This document shows positions 25,825 through 34,263 of a DNA stretch of 64,000 nucleotides, in pieces. Position 1 is the first letter of the stretch, and each line of letters starts with the position of its first letter. Source of the DNA: CAWAMD01 sp963783045 (GTDB lineage Bacteria; Actinomycetota; Nitriliruptoria; Nitriliruptorales; Nitriliruptoraceae); assembly GCA_963783045.1 (NCBI GenBank), contig CAWAMD010000005.1, positions 496,001 to 560,000 of the forward strand, in the 5' to 3' direction. A program made the translations under genes and the position numbers. The notes below the pieces were generated by a model. The model worked only from the letters and a program-made list of their open reading frames with translations, searched no databases and was not told the DNA's origin.

Positions 25825-26298
25825 GTGGCAACCAAGGACAAGATCGAGATCGAGGTCCCGGTCGAGCGCCAGAAGGCCGCCCAGGCCGCCGGCAACTTCG
25901 AGCTGGAGGACCTCCCGGGCCGCCTCGCCGAGCCCGACGCCGCCGTCCGGCTGGGCAAGCAGCCCAAGCAGGACAAGCCGCTGAAGACGGTGAAGTCGCT
26001 GAAGTCGCTCGCCACCCTGAAGCCGGGCCAGGTCATCGCGAACTACGGCCGCTCGGAGTCCCGGTGGGCGACGGCCTACCAGAAGCGTCGGGCCGGACAC
26101 GCCGAGTTCTACGAGCTGCTGTCGTACGCCCGTCAGATCATCGGGCTCGACGACACCGGGCAGCTGCTCATCTGCCTCATGGGCCACGCCGGCCAGGGCC
26201 CCTGCATCCCCCTGTGGGTGCCGCGTGAGGAGGTCACCCTGACCGTGCAGCCGAACGACATCGTGCTGCGGTTCGACGACATGACCTTCGACTGGTAG
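25825..26298 (+). CDS. Hypothetical protein with lysine-rich middle
   Basis: A 157-residue soluble protein of no recognised family. The first half is charged, with a repetitive basic stretch (LKTVKSLKSLATLKPG). The second half (ESRWATAYQKRRAGHAEFYE, LLSYARQIIGLDD, GHAGQGPCIPLWVPREEV) looks like a compact alpha/beta domain. CCAGGAG lies 6-7 nt before the GTG start. It shares one base with the inositol-phosphatase start (TAGTG), so the two are co-translated. The codon use is normal for the window. Confidence 0.75.
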   Translation: MATKDKIEIEVPVERQKAAQAAGNFELEDLPGRLAEPDAAVRLGKQPKQDKPLKTVKSLKSLATLKPGQVIANYGRSESRWATAYQKRRAGHAEFYELLSYARQIIGLDDTGQLLICLMGHAGQGPCIPLWVPREEVTLTVQPNDIVLRFDDMTFDW

Positions 26299-27068
26299 TG
26301 GGCCTCGACCTTGCCGCCCTGCGCGAGGTCGCGCACGAGCTCGCGGATCTCGCCGACGCGCTCACCCTGCCGGCGTTCCAGCAGCACCTCGAGGTCGAGT
26401 ACAAGGCGGACGACTCGCCCGTCACCGCCGTCGACCGCGAGGTCGAGCGCACGCTGCGTACCCGCATCCGCGAGCGGTTCCCCGACCACGCCGTGCTCGG
26501 GGAGGAGGACGGCCGCGACGGGCCGGCCGACGCACCCACCTGGGTGATCGACCCGATCGACGCGACGCGGAACTTCATCCGCGGCAACCCGGTCTTCGCC
26601 ACCCTGATCGCGCTGCGCGTCGACGAGGACGAGCTCGTCGGGGTCGTCAGCGCGCCGGCGCTACGCACGCGCTGGGACGGCATCGCCGGGGGCCCGGCGC
26701 GCCGCAACGCCCGGACGGTGACGGTCAGCGACACCGCCGCGCTCGCACAGGCCACGATCTCGCTCGGCGGACTCAGCTACTTCGTCGAGCAGGGGAGGGG
26801 TGACCTGCTGGTACGGGTGGCGCGCTCGACCGCCCGGCAGCGCGGCTTCGGCGACTTCTGGCAGCACGTGCTCGTCGCGGACGGGACCATCGACGTGGCG
26901 ATGGAGGCCGAGGTCAGCCTGTGGGACCTCGCCGCCGTCCGGTGCGTGGTCGAGGCCGCCGGCGGGCGGTTCACCTCGCTCGACGGCGCACCGACGGCCG
27001 ACGCCGGCAGCGCGGTCAGCACGAACGCACGCGTCCACGACGAGGTCCTCGCGTTGATCCAAGGCTAA
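26298..27068 (+). CDS. Inositol monophosphatase-family phosphatase (HisN-like)
   Basis: A 256-residue magnesium-dependent phosphatase. Metal-site motifs are present: KADDSPVTAVDREVE, GEEDG (HAVLGEEDGRDG), WVIDPIDATRNFIRGNPVFA and, near the C-terminus, EVSLWDLAAVRCVVEAAGG. The ATRNF variant and the length fit the histidinol-phosphatase (HisN) branch, but inositol-1-phosphate or fructose-1,6-bisphosphate cannot be excluded, and no other his genes are in the window. The GTG start shares one base with the preceding stop. Confidence 0.88.
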   Translation: MGLDLAALREVAHELADLADALTLPAFQQHLEVEYKADDSPVTAVDREVERTLRTRIRERFPDHAVLGEEDGRDGPADAPTWVIDPIDATRNFIRGNPVFATLIALRVDEDELVGVVSAPALRTRWDGIAGGPARRNARTVTVSDTAALAQATISLGGLSYFVEQGRGDLLVRVARSTARQRGFGDFWQHVLVADGTIDVAMEAEVSLWDLAAVRCVVEAAGGRFTSLDGAPTADAGSAVSTNARVHDEVLALIQG

Positions 27069-27135
27069 AGTTCGGCCCGCTCGGCACGCGACCTGCTCGG
27101 CCATGTCGCAGGTGAGCGTTACAGTCCGCGGCGTG

Positions 27136-28140
27136 ATGACTGACGACGCCACCTCCACCCTGCCCGCCGCCGACCTGCCCTCCGCGGACGCCGGTGCAAC
27201 CGACGACCTCGGCGAGCTCGAACCGGCGCAGCCACCGCTGTTCGACATGAAGGGGCGTGTTCGCCTCTCGTTCAGCCGCGTGGACACCTACACGACGTGC
27301 CCGGCGCAGTTCCGTTACTCCTACGTCGACCGGCTCCCGTCGAAGCCCAGCCCGCACCTGTCCTTCGGCACCTCGATCCACGCGGCGCTCGAGCGCTTCT
27401 ACGACCGCAAGCTGCCCGCCTGCCCGACCGAGGAGGAGCTCCTCGGCTACCTCTACGAGGCGTGGGACTCGCGAGGCTTCGCGGACGCGGACCGCGACGA
27501 GCAGCTGTCCTTCTACCGCCACGCGCAGGACGTGCTCCGCCGCTTCCACCGGCGTGAGGCGCCCCGCTACCGGCTCCCCGCCACCACCGAGGCGTGGTTC
27601 GAGCTCCCCGTCGCCGACGAGGCCGTGGTCGTCGGCTCGATCGACCGCGTCGACGTGGACGACGACGGGGCGCTGACGGTCATCGACTACAAGACGAACC
27701 GCAAGGTCAAGGACCGGGCCCGCGTCCGCCGCTCGCTCCAGCTCGCCATCTACGCGCTGGCGTGCGAGGAGCTGTTCGGGCGCCTGCCCGCCGCCGTGGC
27801 GCTCGACTTCGTCGTCCCGGGCATCGAGGTCCGGGTCCCCATCGACGAGCTCGACCTCGACGCCGCGCGTAACACGGTGATCGCCACGGCACAGGCCGTG
27901 CGGTCCGAGCAGTTCGCCCCGACCCCGAACCGGCTGTGCGGCTGGTGCGACTACCGCGCGCTGTGCCCCGCCTGGCAGGGGGAGGGCCCTGACGTGCTCG
28001 GTCCGGCGACGCAGGAGCTCGAGCGCCTCCGCCGGCAGGTCCGTCGCGACGTCGCGAGCCTGCGCCAGCTCGAGGCCGGGGTGGCCCGGCTCGAGCAGGA
28101 GGCGGCCGCCGGCTCCGATCCCGTCGTCGAGGCGTCCTGA
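27136..28140 (+). CDS. RecB-family PD-(D/E)XK nuclease with Fe-S cysteines
   Basis: A 334-residue nuclease domain protein. The core carries VGSIDRVDVDDDGALTVIDY followed by KTNRK, the D-x(n)-(D/E)-x-K signature of the PD-(D/E)XK fold. An N-terminal cysteine (SRVDTYTTCPAQFRYSYV) and a C-terminal trio (RLCGWCDYRALCPAW) match the AddB/Cas4-like [4Fe-4S] clasp. Length and plan fit the stand-alone RecB-like exonucleases of actinobacteria. A coiled-coil tail follows. The ATG 27136 is preferred; an upstream in-frame ATG at 27103 has no clear binding site. No cas genes or CRISPR are nearby. Confidence 0.9.
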   Translation: MTDDATSTLPAADLPSADAGATDDLGELEPAQPPLFDMKGRVRLSFSRVDTYTTCPAQFRYSYVDRLPSKPSPHLSFGTSIHAALERFYDRKLPACPTEEELLGYLYEAWDSRGFADADRDEQLSFYRHAQDVLRRFHRREAPRYRLPATTEAWFELPVADEAVVVGSIDRVDVDDDGALTVIDYKTNRKVKDRARVRRSLQLAIYALACEELFGRLPAAVALDFVVPGIEVRVPIDELDLDAARNTVIATAQAVRSEQFAPTPNRLCGWCDYRALCPAWQGEGPDVLGPATQELERLRRQVRRDVASLRQLEAGVARLEQEAAAGSDPVVEAS

Positions 28141-28248
28141 CCATCTGGCCGCTCACGCGGCGGCCGTGCGCGACCGGTGGGTACGATCGCGCACCGCACA
28201 CCGTGGACGGCCCGAAGCCGCCGTCCGACACCGAGGAGGGGGCACGGG

Positions 28249-28686
28249 ATGGGTCAGTCAGCCGCCGACGACATCGTCATCCAGGCCGACGCCGACGCGA
28301 TCTTCGGCGTCATCACGAACCTCGAGGCCTATCCCGAATGGGCCGAAGGGGTGAAGGCCGTCGAGGTCCTCAGCACCGACGACGAGGGCCGCCCGAAGCA
28401 GGCCAGCTTCCAGGTCGACGCGCGCGTGATGGAGATCGAGTACACGCTGGAGTACGACTACGACGAGCCCACGAAGATCACCTGGCAGCTCGTCGAGGGC
28501 CACCAGATCTCGCAGCTCGACGGCACCTACGACCTGTCGACCAACGGCGACGGCACGCACGTGCGGTACGCGATCGAGGTGGACGTCGACCTGCCGCTGC
28601 CACGGTTCCTGAAGAAGCGGGCCGCGAAGCACATCATGGAGACGGGGCTTCGTGGCCTCAAGCAGCGCGTCGAGAGCAGCAGCTGA
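28249..28686 (+). CDS. SRPBCC/START-like cyclase-dehydratase family protein
   Basis: A 145-residue protein with the helix-grip fold of the polyketide cyclase/dehydrase group: ADAIFGVITNLEAYPEWAEG, then VEGHQISQLDGTYDL and a long C-terminal helix (RAAKHIMETGLRGLKQRV). GAGGAGG lies upstream of the ATG. Such proteins bind hydrophobic ligands in many roles; no polyketide genes are near, so no product is assigned. It is 2 bp from the next gene. Confidence 0.88.
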   Translation: MGQSAADDIVIQADADAIFGVITNLEAYPEWAEGVKAVEVLSTDDEGRPKQASFQVDARVMEIEYTLEYDYDEPTKITWQLVEGHQISQLDGTYDLSTNGDGTHVRYAIEVDVDLPLPRFLKKRAAKHIMETGLRGLKQRVESSS

Positions 28687-28688
28687 CG

Positions 28689-29024
28689 ATGGCCCGTGCG
28701 AAGGACGAGCTCCAGGCGGCCTACTTCACGCTGCTACGCGCCCGCGACGAGCTGCAGTCCCTGCGCCGCTACCACGAGTTCCTCCAGGACGAGCGGCGGC
28801 GCATCCGCCGCTTCGTGAGCGAGGGCGACGCGCTCGCCGACCAGGTCGACCGCCGGCTGCGCCGGACGCTCGGGCACACCGACCAGCCGATCGCCGACGC
28901 GTTGAAGACCCGCGTGAACGTCATCGAGGACGAGCTCGCGCGGCTGCCCGACCGGATCACCGCGGCGGAGCGCTTCGTCGAGGAGTGCGAGCACGAGCAC
29001 GACGAGCTGCGCCGCAGCGCCTGA
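28689..29024 (+). CDS. Small coiled-coil protein of unknown function
   Basis: A 111-residue, highly charged, all-helical protein (DELQAAYFTLLRARDELQSL, then RRIRRFVSEGDALADQVDRR). It has heptad-like spacing and no catalytic motif or membrane span. The ATG is 2 bp after the SRPBCC gene stop, so it is in the same operon. No family recognised. Confidence 0.75.
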   Translation: MARAKDELQAAYFTLLRARDELQSLRRYHEFLQDERRRIRRFVSEGDALADQVDRRLRRTLGHTDQPIADALKTRVNVIEDELARLPDRITAAERFVEECEHEHDELRRSA

Positions 29025-29036
29025 CAGGTCACGACG

Positions 29037-29327
29037 ATGTACCGGGACGACCCGCTGGACGACGAGATGGAGCTGCGCGCGCTCGTCGGCGACGATCCCG
29101 TCGACCGGCTCTGCGACGCCGCCGACACGCTGCCGAGCGATCCGGTCGCGACCGCCCTGGACGCGCTGCGGGTCCTGCAGGGCTGGGTCGATGACGCAGC
29201 CGCGGGACGCTGGTTCCTCCAGCCCCAGCGCCGGCTCGACGATCGGACGCCGGTGGAGGCACTGGCCGCCGGTGCGTCCGAGGACGTGCTCGACGCCGCC
29301 CGGGCCTGGGCCGCCGCACACGGGTGA
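29037..29327 (+). CDS. Small acidic protein, weakly MbcA/ParS-like C-terminus
   Basis: A 96-residue acidic protein. The C-terminal half (GRWFLQPQRRLDDRTPVEAL) loosely resembles the antitoxin-type MbcA/ParS C-terminal region (W...P...L.GRTP..L). No helix-turn-helix and no neighbouring RES-domain toxin is present, so a toxin-antitoxin role is not supported. The ATG is 12 bp after the previous stop, with AGGTCACGACG upstream. It is the last gene before a 205-bp leader region of the cold-shock gene. Confidence 0.6.
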   Translation: MYRDDPLDDEMELRALVGDDPVDRLCDAADTLPSDPVATALDALRVLQGWVDDAAAGRWFLQPQRRLDDRTPVEALAAGASEDVLDAARAWAAAHG

Positions 29328-29532
29328 GCGGGCGGTTGCCCGCGTCCGCTACCCTCCACGGCGTTCACGTGCGTCCGCGCGGCGTCCGGTGGCGTGCGAA
29401 GTGCCCCACGTCCGCGCGCACCCGAGACCGTCACGCGCCGAGGCGCTCAGACGCCCGGCCGCGGGCGCCGGCAGACCGCCCGCGCTCACCACTGCCTCAT
29501 CCCAGACGCTCCACAACCCAAGGAAGCTGCGA

Positions 29533-29841
29533 ATGCCCACCGGCCGTGTGAAGATCTTCCACGAGAAGCCGTCCTACGGCTTCGTCGTCAACGACGAGGA
29601 CGGGCAGGACCTCTACGTCACGGGCGACCAGACCGAGGGCGGCTCGCTGCGCCCGGGTGACGAGGTCGAGTTCGAGATCGTCGAGAACGACAACGGCAAG
29701 AAAGAGGCGCGGGCCGTCAAGGTCACGAAGAAGGCCCCCGACGACAACCCGGTCGGCCGTACCATGAAGCCCCCGCCGACCTGGGACCAGCTCGAGGAGC
29801 GCGACCGTCAGCGCCGCCAGCAGCGTCGCCGTCGCCGCTGA
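29533..29841 (+). CDS. Cold-shock domain protein with basic tail
   Basis: A 102-residue nucleic-acid-binding protein. Residues about 1-65 form the cold-shock OB fold (GRVKIFHEKPSYGFVVNDED, with a divergent RNP1 reading YGFVV and RNP2 LYVTG). A proline-containing linker and a very basic C-terminus (RDRQRRQQRRRRR) follow, unlike the short CspA proteins. AAGGAAG lies about 7 nt before the ATG. The 205 bp upstream hold no gene and may form the long structured leader usual for cold-shock mRNAs. Confidence 0.85.
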   Translation: MPTGRVKIFHEKPSYGFVVNDEDGQDLYVTGDQTEGGSLRPGDEVEFEIVENDNGKKEARAVKVTKKAPDDNPVGRTMKPPPTWDQLEERDRQRRQQRRRRR

Positions 29842-29860
29842 CACGCGCCAGCGGGACCGT

Positions 29861-29883
29861 GCTGGTGGCGGGGCCCGCCAGCT
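29861..29883 (+). terminator. Possible terminator after cold-shock gene
   Basis: GCTGGTGGCGGG pairs with CCCGCCAGC with one bulged T and almost no loop, about 20 bp after the cold-shock stop. There is no T-tract. It is a modest signal. Confidence 0.35.
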
Positions 29884-29907
29884 GCCGACGCGACGAGACC
29901 TGACGAC

Positions 29908-30222
29908 GTGACCACCACCCTGAGCGCCGCCGCACCGGCCGCGCCGGTCCGGGAACGCGAATCGCGCACGGACGAGCGCGTCGTGCCGGACGCCCCCTGG
30001 GACGTGATCGTCTGGGACGATCCGGTGAACCTGATGTCCTACGTCGTCTTCGTCTTCCGGAAGGTGTTCTCCTACCCCGAGCCGATCGCGCGCAAGCTGA
30101 TGCTCGAGGTGCACCACAAGGGCAAGGCCCTGGTCGCGACGGAGCCCCGCGAGCAGGCCGAGATGTACGTCCACCAGCTCCACGGCTACGGGCTGCAGGC
30201 CACCATGCAGCGGTCGTCATGA
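29908..30222 (+). CDS. clpS: ATP-dependent Clp protease adaptor ClpS
   Basis: ClpS delivers proteins with destabilising N-terminal residues to ClpC/ClpA. The 104-residue protein has a disordered N-terminus, the substrate-pocket segment WDVIVWDDPVNLMSYVVFVF and the family's EVHHKGKALVATEPREQAE. Start is GTG. The stop overlaps the DUF2017 gene by 4 bp, a conserved actinobacterial pair. Its N-degron source may be the aat gene at 35272 in the same window. Confidence 0.95.
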   Translation: MTTTLSAAAPAAPVRERESRTDERVVPDAPWDVIVWDDPVNLMSYVVFVFRKVFSYPEPIARKLMLEVHHKGKALVATEPREQAEMYVHQLHGYGLQATMQRSS

Positions 30223-30749
30223 TGCGCACGTTCTCGCGTCACAGCGGCCACATCCGCATGGAGCTCGAGGGCTTCGAGGCCGAGCTGCTCCGCCGGATGC
30301 GTGACGGCCTGCGGGCGTCGCTGCAGGACAGCGACCCGGACGACCCCGCCGTGCAGCGTCTCTTCCCCGCAGCCGTGGTGGGCGACGAGGAGGCCGACGC
30401 CGAGCTGCGGCGGCTGCTGCGCGACGATCTGCTCACGGCGAAGCTCGCCGGGCTCGACGCGCTCGTCGAGATCCTCGACCGTGGCGAGCAGCGCCGCAGC
30501 CGGCTGCGGGTGCAGCTGCGCGAGGACGAGCCGCTGCTCGTGCTCGGGGTGCTCAACGACCTCCGACTCGCCCTCGGCGCCCGCATCGGGCTCGACGACC
30601 TCGAGCGGGAGTCCATCGCCGAGGACGACCCCATTGCCGGGACGCTCGCGGTCATGGACCACTTCGCGTGGTGGCAGGAACAGCTGATCGCCATCATCGA
30701 TCCGGTCGCCGTGCACCACGGCGAGGAGGAGCCCCGGCCGGACCGGTGA
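30219..30749 (+). CDS. DUF2017 family protein (AosR-like)
   Basis: A 176-residue helical protein of the DUF2017 family, found next to clpS throughout actinobacteria. It contains LEGFEAELLRRMRDGLRASL, DDLLTAKLAGLDALVEILDR and a QLREDEPLLVLGVLNDLRLA helix. A mycobacterial homologue (AosR) is reported as an oxidant-responsive regulator; the residues for that role cannot be judged here. The start overlaps clpS (ATGA). Confidence 0.85.
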   Translation: MMRTFSRHSGHIRMELEGFEAELLRRMRDGLRASLQDSDPDDPAVQRLFPAAVVGDEEADAELRRLLRDDLLTAKLAGLDALVEILDRGEQRRSRLRVQLREDEPLLVLGVLNDLRLALGARIGLDDLERESIAEDDPIAGTLAVMDHFAWWQEQLIAIIDPVAVHHGEEEPRPDR

Positions 30750-30831
30750 CGCGGGACCACCGCCACGACCCGCCCACCGCCACCACCTGCCCACCGCCAC
30801 GAGCCCGCGCCCGCACCCGCAAGGAGCCTGC

Positions 30832-31833
30832 GTGCGACTCGGCATCGGCGTCAGCGAGAACCTGCCTCTGACCACCCAGCAGGACCTGGCTCGGCTGGTC
30901 GAGGAGGCCGGCTACGCGTCCCTGTGGTCGAACGAGGCGCGCGGCCGCGACGCCATGCTGACCTGCCAGGCGTGGGCGGCTGCCACCCGCTCCCTCGAGG
31001 TGGGCGTCGGCGTGATCCCGATCTGGACCCGGTCCGCGGCACAGCTCGCCATGTCGTCTGCGACGCTGCAGGAAGCGACCGGCGGCCGGTTCCTGCTCGG
31101 GATCGGGGTGAGCCACCCGGCCACGATGGGTCCGTGGCACGGTGCGAGCTACCGCAGGCCGCTGACCGCGGCGCGCGAGACCCTCGCCGTGCTCGCGCAG
31201 CTGCATGCGGGCGAGACCGCCGACGTGGACGGCGAGGTCGTCACCTGCCAGAACTTCGCGCTGCAGATCTCGCCGCGGCCCGCCCCGACTCCCCGCTACC
31301 TCGCTGCCATGGGACCGAAGATGCTCGCGCTCGCCGGCCGCCAGGCCGACGGGGTGCTGCTGAACTGGTCGTCGCCGGACGAGATCCGGCGGGCGGCCGG
31401 GATCGTCCGCGAGGCCGCCGAGTCGGCGGGGCGGGACCCGGGCGCCGTCGAGGTCGCTGCCTACGTACGCGTCGCCGTCGCTCCCGACCGGGCCGCGGCC
31501 CGGGCGGCGCTCGCCCGCGAGGTCGGCCAGTACGCGGCGCTGCCCGCCTACGCGTCTCACCTCACCCGGCAGGGGTTCGGCGACGCGGTCGACGCCGTGA
31601 AGTCCGCGTTCCGGTCGGGCGGAGCGGACGCGGTGCCGGACGCGCTCGACGACGCCACCCTCGGCCAGCTCGGCTGGTACGGGACCACGCGGGACGACCC
31701 GGCGAAGACATTGGCGGCCTACGCCGCCGCGGGGCTCGACCACTGCGTCGCACGGGTCGTGGTCAGCGGCGACGACGCGGCCGCCAGCGTCCGGCACGTC
31801 GCCGCCACGCTCAGCCCGTCGTCGGCGGCCTGA
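30832..31833 (+). CDS. LLM-class F420-type flavin oxidoreductase
   Basis: A 333-residue luciferase-like TIM-barrel oxidoreductase of the group that usually uses coenzyme F420. Family features include MRLGIGVSENLPLTTQQDLA, YASLWSNEARGRDAM, EATGGRFLLGIGVSHP and PRYLAAMGPKMLALAGRQAD. AAGGAG lies 8 nt upstream of the GTG start. The substrate cannot be predicted. Before it, 30750-30831 contains two copies of CCCACCGCCAC in low-complexity sequence. Confidence 0.87.
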   Translation: MRLGIGVSENLPLTTQQDLARLVEEAGYASLWSNEARGRDAMLTCQAWAAATRSLEVGVGVIPIWTRSAAQLAMSSATLQEATGGRFLLGIGVSHPATMGPWHGASYRRPLTAARETLAVLAQLHAGETADVDGEVVTCQNFALQISPRPAPTPRYLAAMGPKMLALAGRQADGVLLNWSSPDEIRRAAGIVREAAESAGRDPGAVEVAAYVRVAVAPDRAAARAALAREVGQYAALPAYASHLTRQGFGDAVDAVKSAFRSGGADAVPDALDDATLGQLGWYGTTRDDPAKTLAAYAAAGLDHCVARVVVSGDDAAASVRHVAATLSPSSAA

Positions 31834-31859
31834 CCGCCGGTCGACCGCCCGGACGCGGA

Positions 31860-33566
31860 TCAGCGCCGAAGGACCCGCCGGCGCACCGCGCGGACGAGCA
31901 CGGCCGCTTCGTCCAGCTCGAGCCGATGGGCCACGGCCAGGTAGGCCCCACCGGTGAGGGGCAGCGCCACGAGCGCCCCGAGGATCGGGTGGAGGCCGCC
32001 GACGAGCAGCCGACTGCCGCCCGCCACGACCGCCGCGACCGCGGCGGCCACCAGCGTGCGGCGCAGGACGCCTCCTCCCGGCCGGATCTCACGCCCGACC
32101 CGATGCACGAGCGTTCGCTGGAGCAGCCGGAACTCGACCCAGGCCGAGAGCCCTGCGGCGACCGACAGCCCGGCCGCGCCAAGGTGCTTGAAGTCCGCGG
32201 CCTGTCGCGCCTGGACCGCCAGCGGCCGCAGGGCGGGCAGGTCGCCCGTCACGGCGAGCCCCGTCGGCGTGATCGCGATCCGGTCGAGCTGCAGCATCAG
32301 CACCACGCCGATGCCGGCGGACAGGAGCACTCGCACCGCGGCGATCTTCGCTGGCGTCCGCGCGTCCCCGGCGCCGTAGAGCGCCGACTGGAGCAGCCGC
32401 GACGAGGTCGTGGCGAGCAGCCCCACGGCGAAGCCGGCGAGCACGATCCACACCAGGACCACGTCGGCGTGGTCGAACGAGCCGGTGCGGAACAGCGCCC
32501 CGACGACCACGTCGCCGAGGATCAGGAAGGCGACGGTGCTCGGCACGACGTAGAAGGCGATCCGCGAGAGGCCGGCGTCGAGTCGGGCCGCGAGCGTGTC
32601 CCGATCCTCGGCGTCGGCGCTGGAGAGCTCGGGCAGCTCGGCAGCGGCGACGCTCATGCCGAAGAGGCTGATCGGCAGCACATAGAGCTGCTGGGCGTAG
32701 GTGAGCGCGGCGATCGCGCCGCTCACCAGCAGGCTCGCGAGGACCACGTCGACGAAGGCGAGCAGCTGGACGACGCCGCGTCCGGCCACGATCGGGACGA
32801 AGGCGCGGACGGTCCGGCGTACGCCGGGCAGCGTCGTGTCGAGGCTCAGGCGCAGGCCGCGGGAGAGGCGCAGCACGAAGGGCAGCTGCACGAGGAACTG
32901 GAGGAGCCCGCCGGCCAGCGTGCCCCACGCCAGGGCCTGTGCGAGTCGGCTGAGCGTCACGGTGTCCGCCGCGTCCGGAGCGCCGAGGTGGTCGAGCAGG
33001 AGCACACCGCCGGCCACGAGCGCGACGATCTGCGCGAGGTTCCACAGCACCGGTGCCACGTAGGAGAGGAAGAAGCGCCGGTGGCTGTTCAGGATCCCAA
33101 GGCACCAGGCGGACAGGACGAGCACGCCGATCCCCGGGGTGATGATCCGCATCAGCACGACGGTGAGCTCGTGCGTCTTCGGGGGCAGCCCCGGGGTGAT
33201 GGCGCTCGTGAGTGGCTCGGCGAACACCACCCCGAGCACGACGAGCAGCCCCGCGACGGCCGTCAGCAGCCCGGCGATGGCGCCGGCGACATGACCGGCC
33301 TCCCGCTCACGTCCCTCGTCGAGCAGCCGTGCATAGACGGGGATGAACGACGCGGACAGGACACCCTCGCCGAGCAGGTTCTGCATCAGGTTCGGGATGC
33401 GGAAGGCCGCCGAGAAGGCGTCGGTGGCGAAGGAGAGTCCGAGGAAGTAACCGATGGCCCGCTGCCGGACGAACCCGGCGATCCGCGACAGGAAGATCCC
33501 GGCGGCGACCAGGTTGGAGTTGCGGCGCGACGCGGAGGTGTCGCGCCGCGCGCTCGTGTCGCTCAC
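31860..33566 (-). CDS. murJ: Lipid II flippase MurJ
   Basis: MurJ flips lipid II across the cytoplasmic membrane for peptidoglycan synthesis. The 568-residue protein has about 14 membrane spans and family motifs including LVAAGIFLSRIAGFVRQRAI, RIPNLMQNLLGEGVLSASFI, YAQQLYVLPISLFGMSVAAA and LFRTGSFDHADV. Start is GTG. It lacks the long cytoplasmic and Ser/Thr-kinase-like regions of mycobacterial MviN. Two genes upstream on the same strand (33661, 34264) may be co-transcribed; the downstream neighbour is convergent. Confidence 0.93.
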   Translation of the reverse strand: MSDTSARRDTSASRRNSNLVAAGIFLSRIAGFVRQRAIGYFLGLSFATDAFSAAFRIPNLMQNLLGEGVLSASFIPVYARLLDEGREREAGHVAGAIAGLLTAVAGLLVVLGVVFAEPLTSAITPGLPPKTHELTVVLMRIITPGIGVLVLSAWCLGILNSHRRFFLSYVAPVLWNLAQIVALVAGGVLLLDHLGAPDAADTVTLSRLAQALAWGTLAGGLLQFLVQLPFVLRLSRGLRLSLDTTLPGVRRTVRAFVPIVAGRGVVQLLAFVDVVLASLLVSGAIAALTYAQQLYVLPISLFGMSVAAAELPELSSADAEDRDTLAARLDAGLSRIAFYVVPSTVAFLILGDVVVGALFRTGSFDHADVVLVWIVLAGFAVGLLATTSSRLLQSALYGAGDARTPAKIAAVRVLLSAGIGVVLMLQLDRIAITPTGLAVTGDLPALRPLAVQARQAADFKHLGAAGLSVAAGLSAWVEFRLLQRTLVHRVGREIRPGGGVLRRTLVAAAVAAVVAGGSRLLVGGLHPILGALVALPLTGGAYLAVAHRLELDEAAVLVRAVRRRVLRR

Positions 33567-33660
33567 GGGGAGTGCCTGTCGAGGGGGAGCAGCGGCCTGG
33601 CGCGCGCATCGTAGAGCGGCGGCCGGGGCCCCACGTACGGTTCGCCGCCCTGGTCGGGCC

Positions 33661-34107
33661 TCAGCTGCCGTCGTGGTGGTCGTCGCGGCGGGACAGGCGA
33701 TCGATCTGATCGACCAGACGCTCGAGGACCGCCCCCTGCTTGTCGAGCCCCACCTTCAGCATCCGCACGTCGTGCTTCAGGTCGCGGATGGACTGCTCGA
33801 CCGTTCCGAGCGCGTCGTCGCGGGCGTCACCGCCCCCCTCGCCGCGAGCGTCGCCACGCCCGTCGTCGGCCTTCCCCTCGGCTTCCGCCCGGTCGGCGGA
33901 GGGGGCGGAACGGGTGTGGCACGACGTGCTGTGGGCACGCTCCTCGCGCACCATGTCCCGGACGACGTCCCGTGCAGGGCGGTCCCCGGCGGCGCGCTGC
34001 CCGTCGCCGTCCCGCTGCCGGCGAACGTGGCCGGGGGACTGGCGTGGCTCGGCGCGGGCGTGACCGTTGCCGCTGGTGTGACCATCGGGCGAAGCGATGG
34101 GCCCCAT
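33661..34107 (-). CDS. Hypothetical protein with C-terminal coiled coil
   Basis: A 148-residue protein. A strong ribosome binding site (AGGAGGAG) lies 6-7 nt before its ATG, which is the main evidence that it is real. The first ~95 residues are low-complexity and rich in Arg, Asp, Gly and Ala; the last ~50 (IRDLKHDVRMLKVGLDKQGA) form a clear coiled coil. No family recognised. It is 94 bp upstream of murJ on the same strand. Confidence 0.6.
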   Translation of the reverse strand: MGPIASPDGHTSGNGHARAEPRQSPGHVRRQRDGDGQRAAGDRPARDVVRDMVREERAHSTSCHTRSAPSADRAEAEGKADDGRGDARGEGGGDARDDALGTVEQSIRDLKHDVRMLKVGLDKQGAVLERLVDQIDRLSRRDDHHDGS

Positions 34108-34263
34108 CGCGGTCTCCTCCTGGCGGGCGGAGCGGCGGTCACGTCGATGGACCGGCGCACGGCTGCTGATGTCCCGCTCATCATGCCGGCGCGTCGACGG
34201 GTCCGATCCGTCGAGCTCGTCCGTTCGGGCAGCGGCGGCACCGCCGGTGACCGGCCGCCCGAC

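Noticed and set aside
27136..28140. Cas4-like nuclease as sign of a CRISPR system
   Set aside because: Stand-alone RecB-like nucleases with the same cysteines are common in actinobacteria; no repeats or other cas genes are present.
29037..29327. Toxin-antitoxin system from MbcA/ParS-like similarity
   Set aside because: No RES-domain toxin neighbour and no helix-turn-helix in the protein; the similarity is short and weak.
30750..30831. CCCACCGCCAC repeats as a tandem array
   Set aside because: Only two imperfect copies in low-complexity sequence upstream of the LLM gene.
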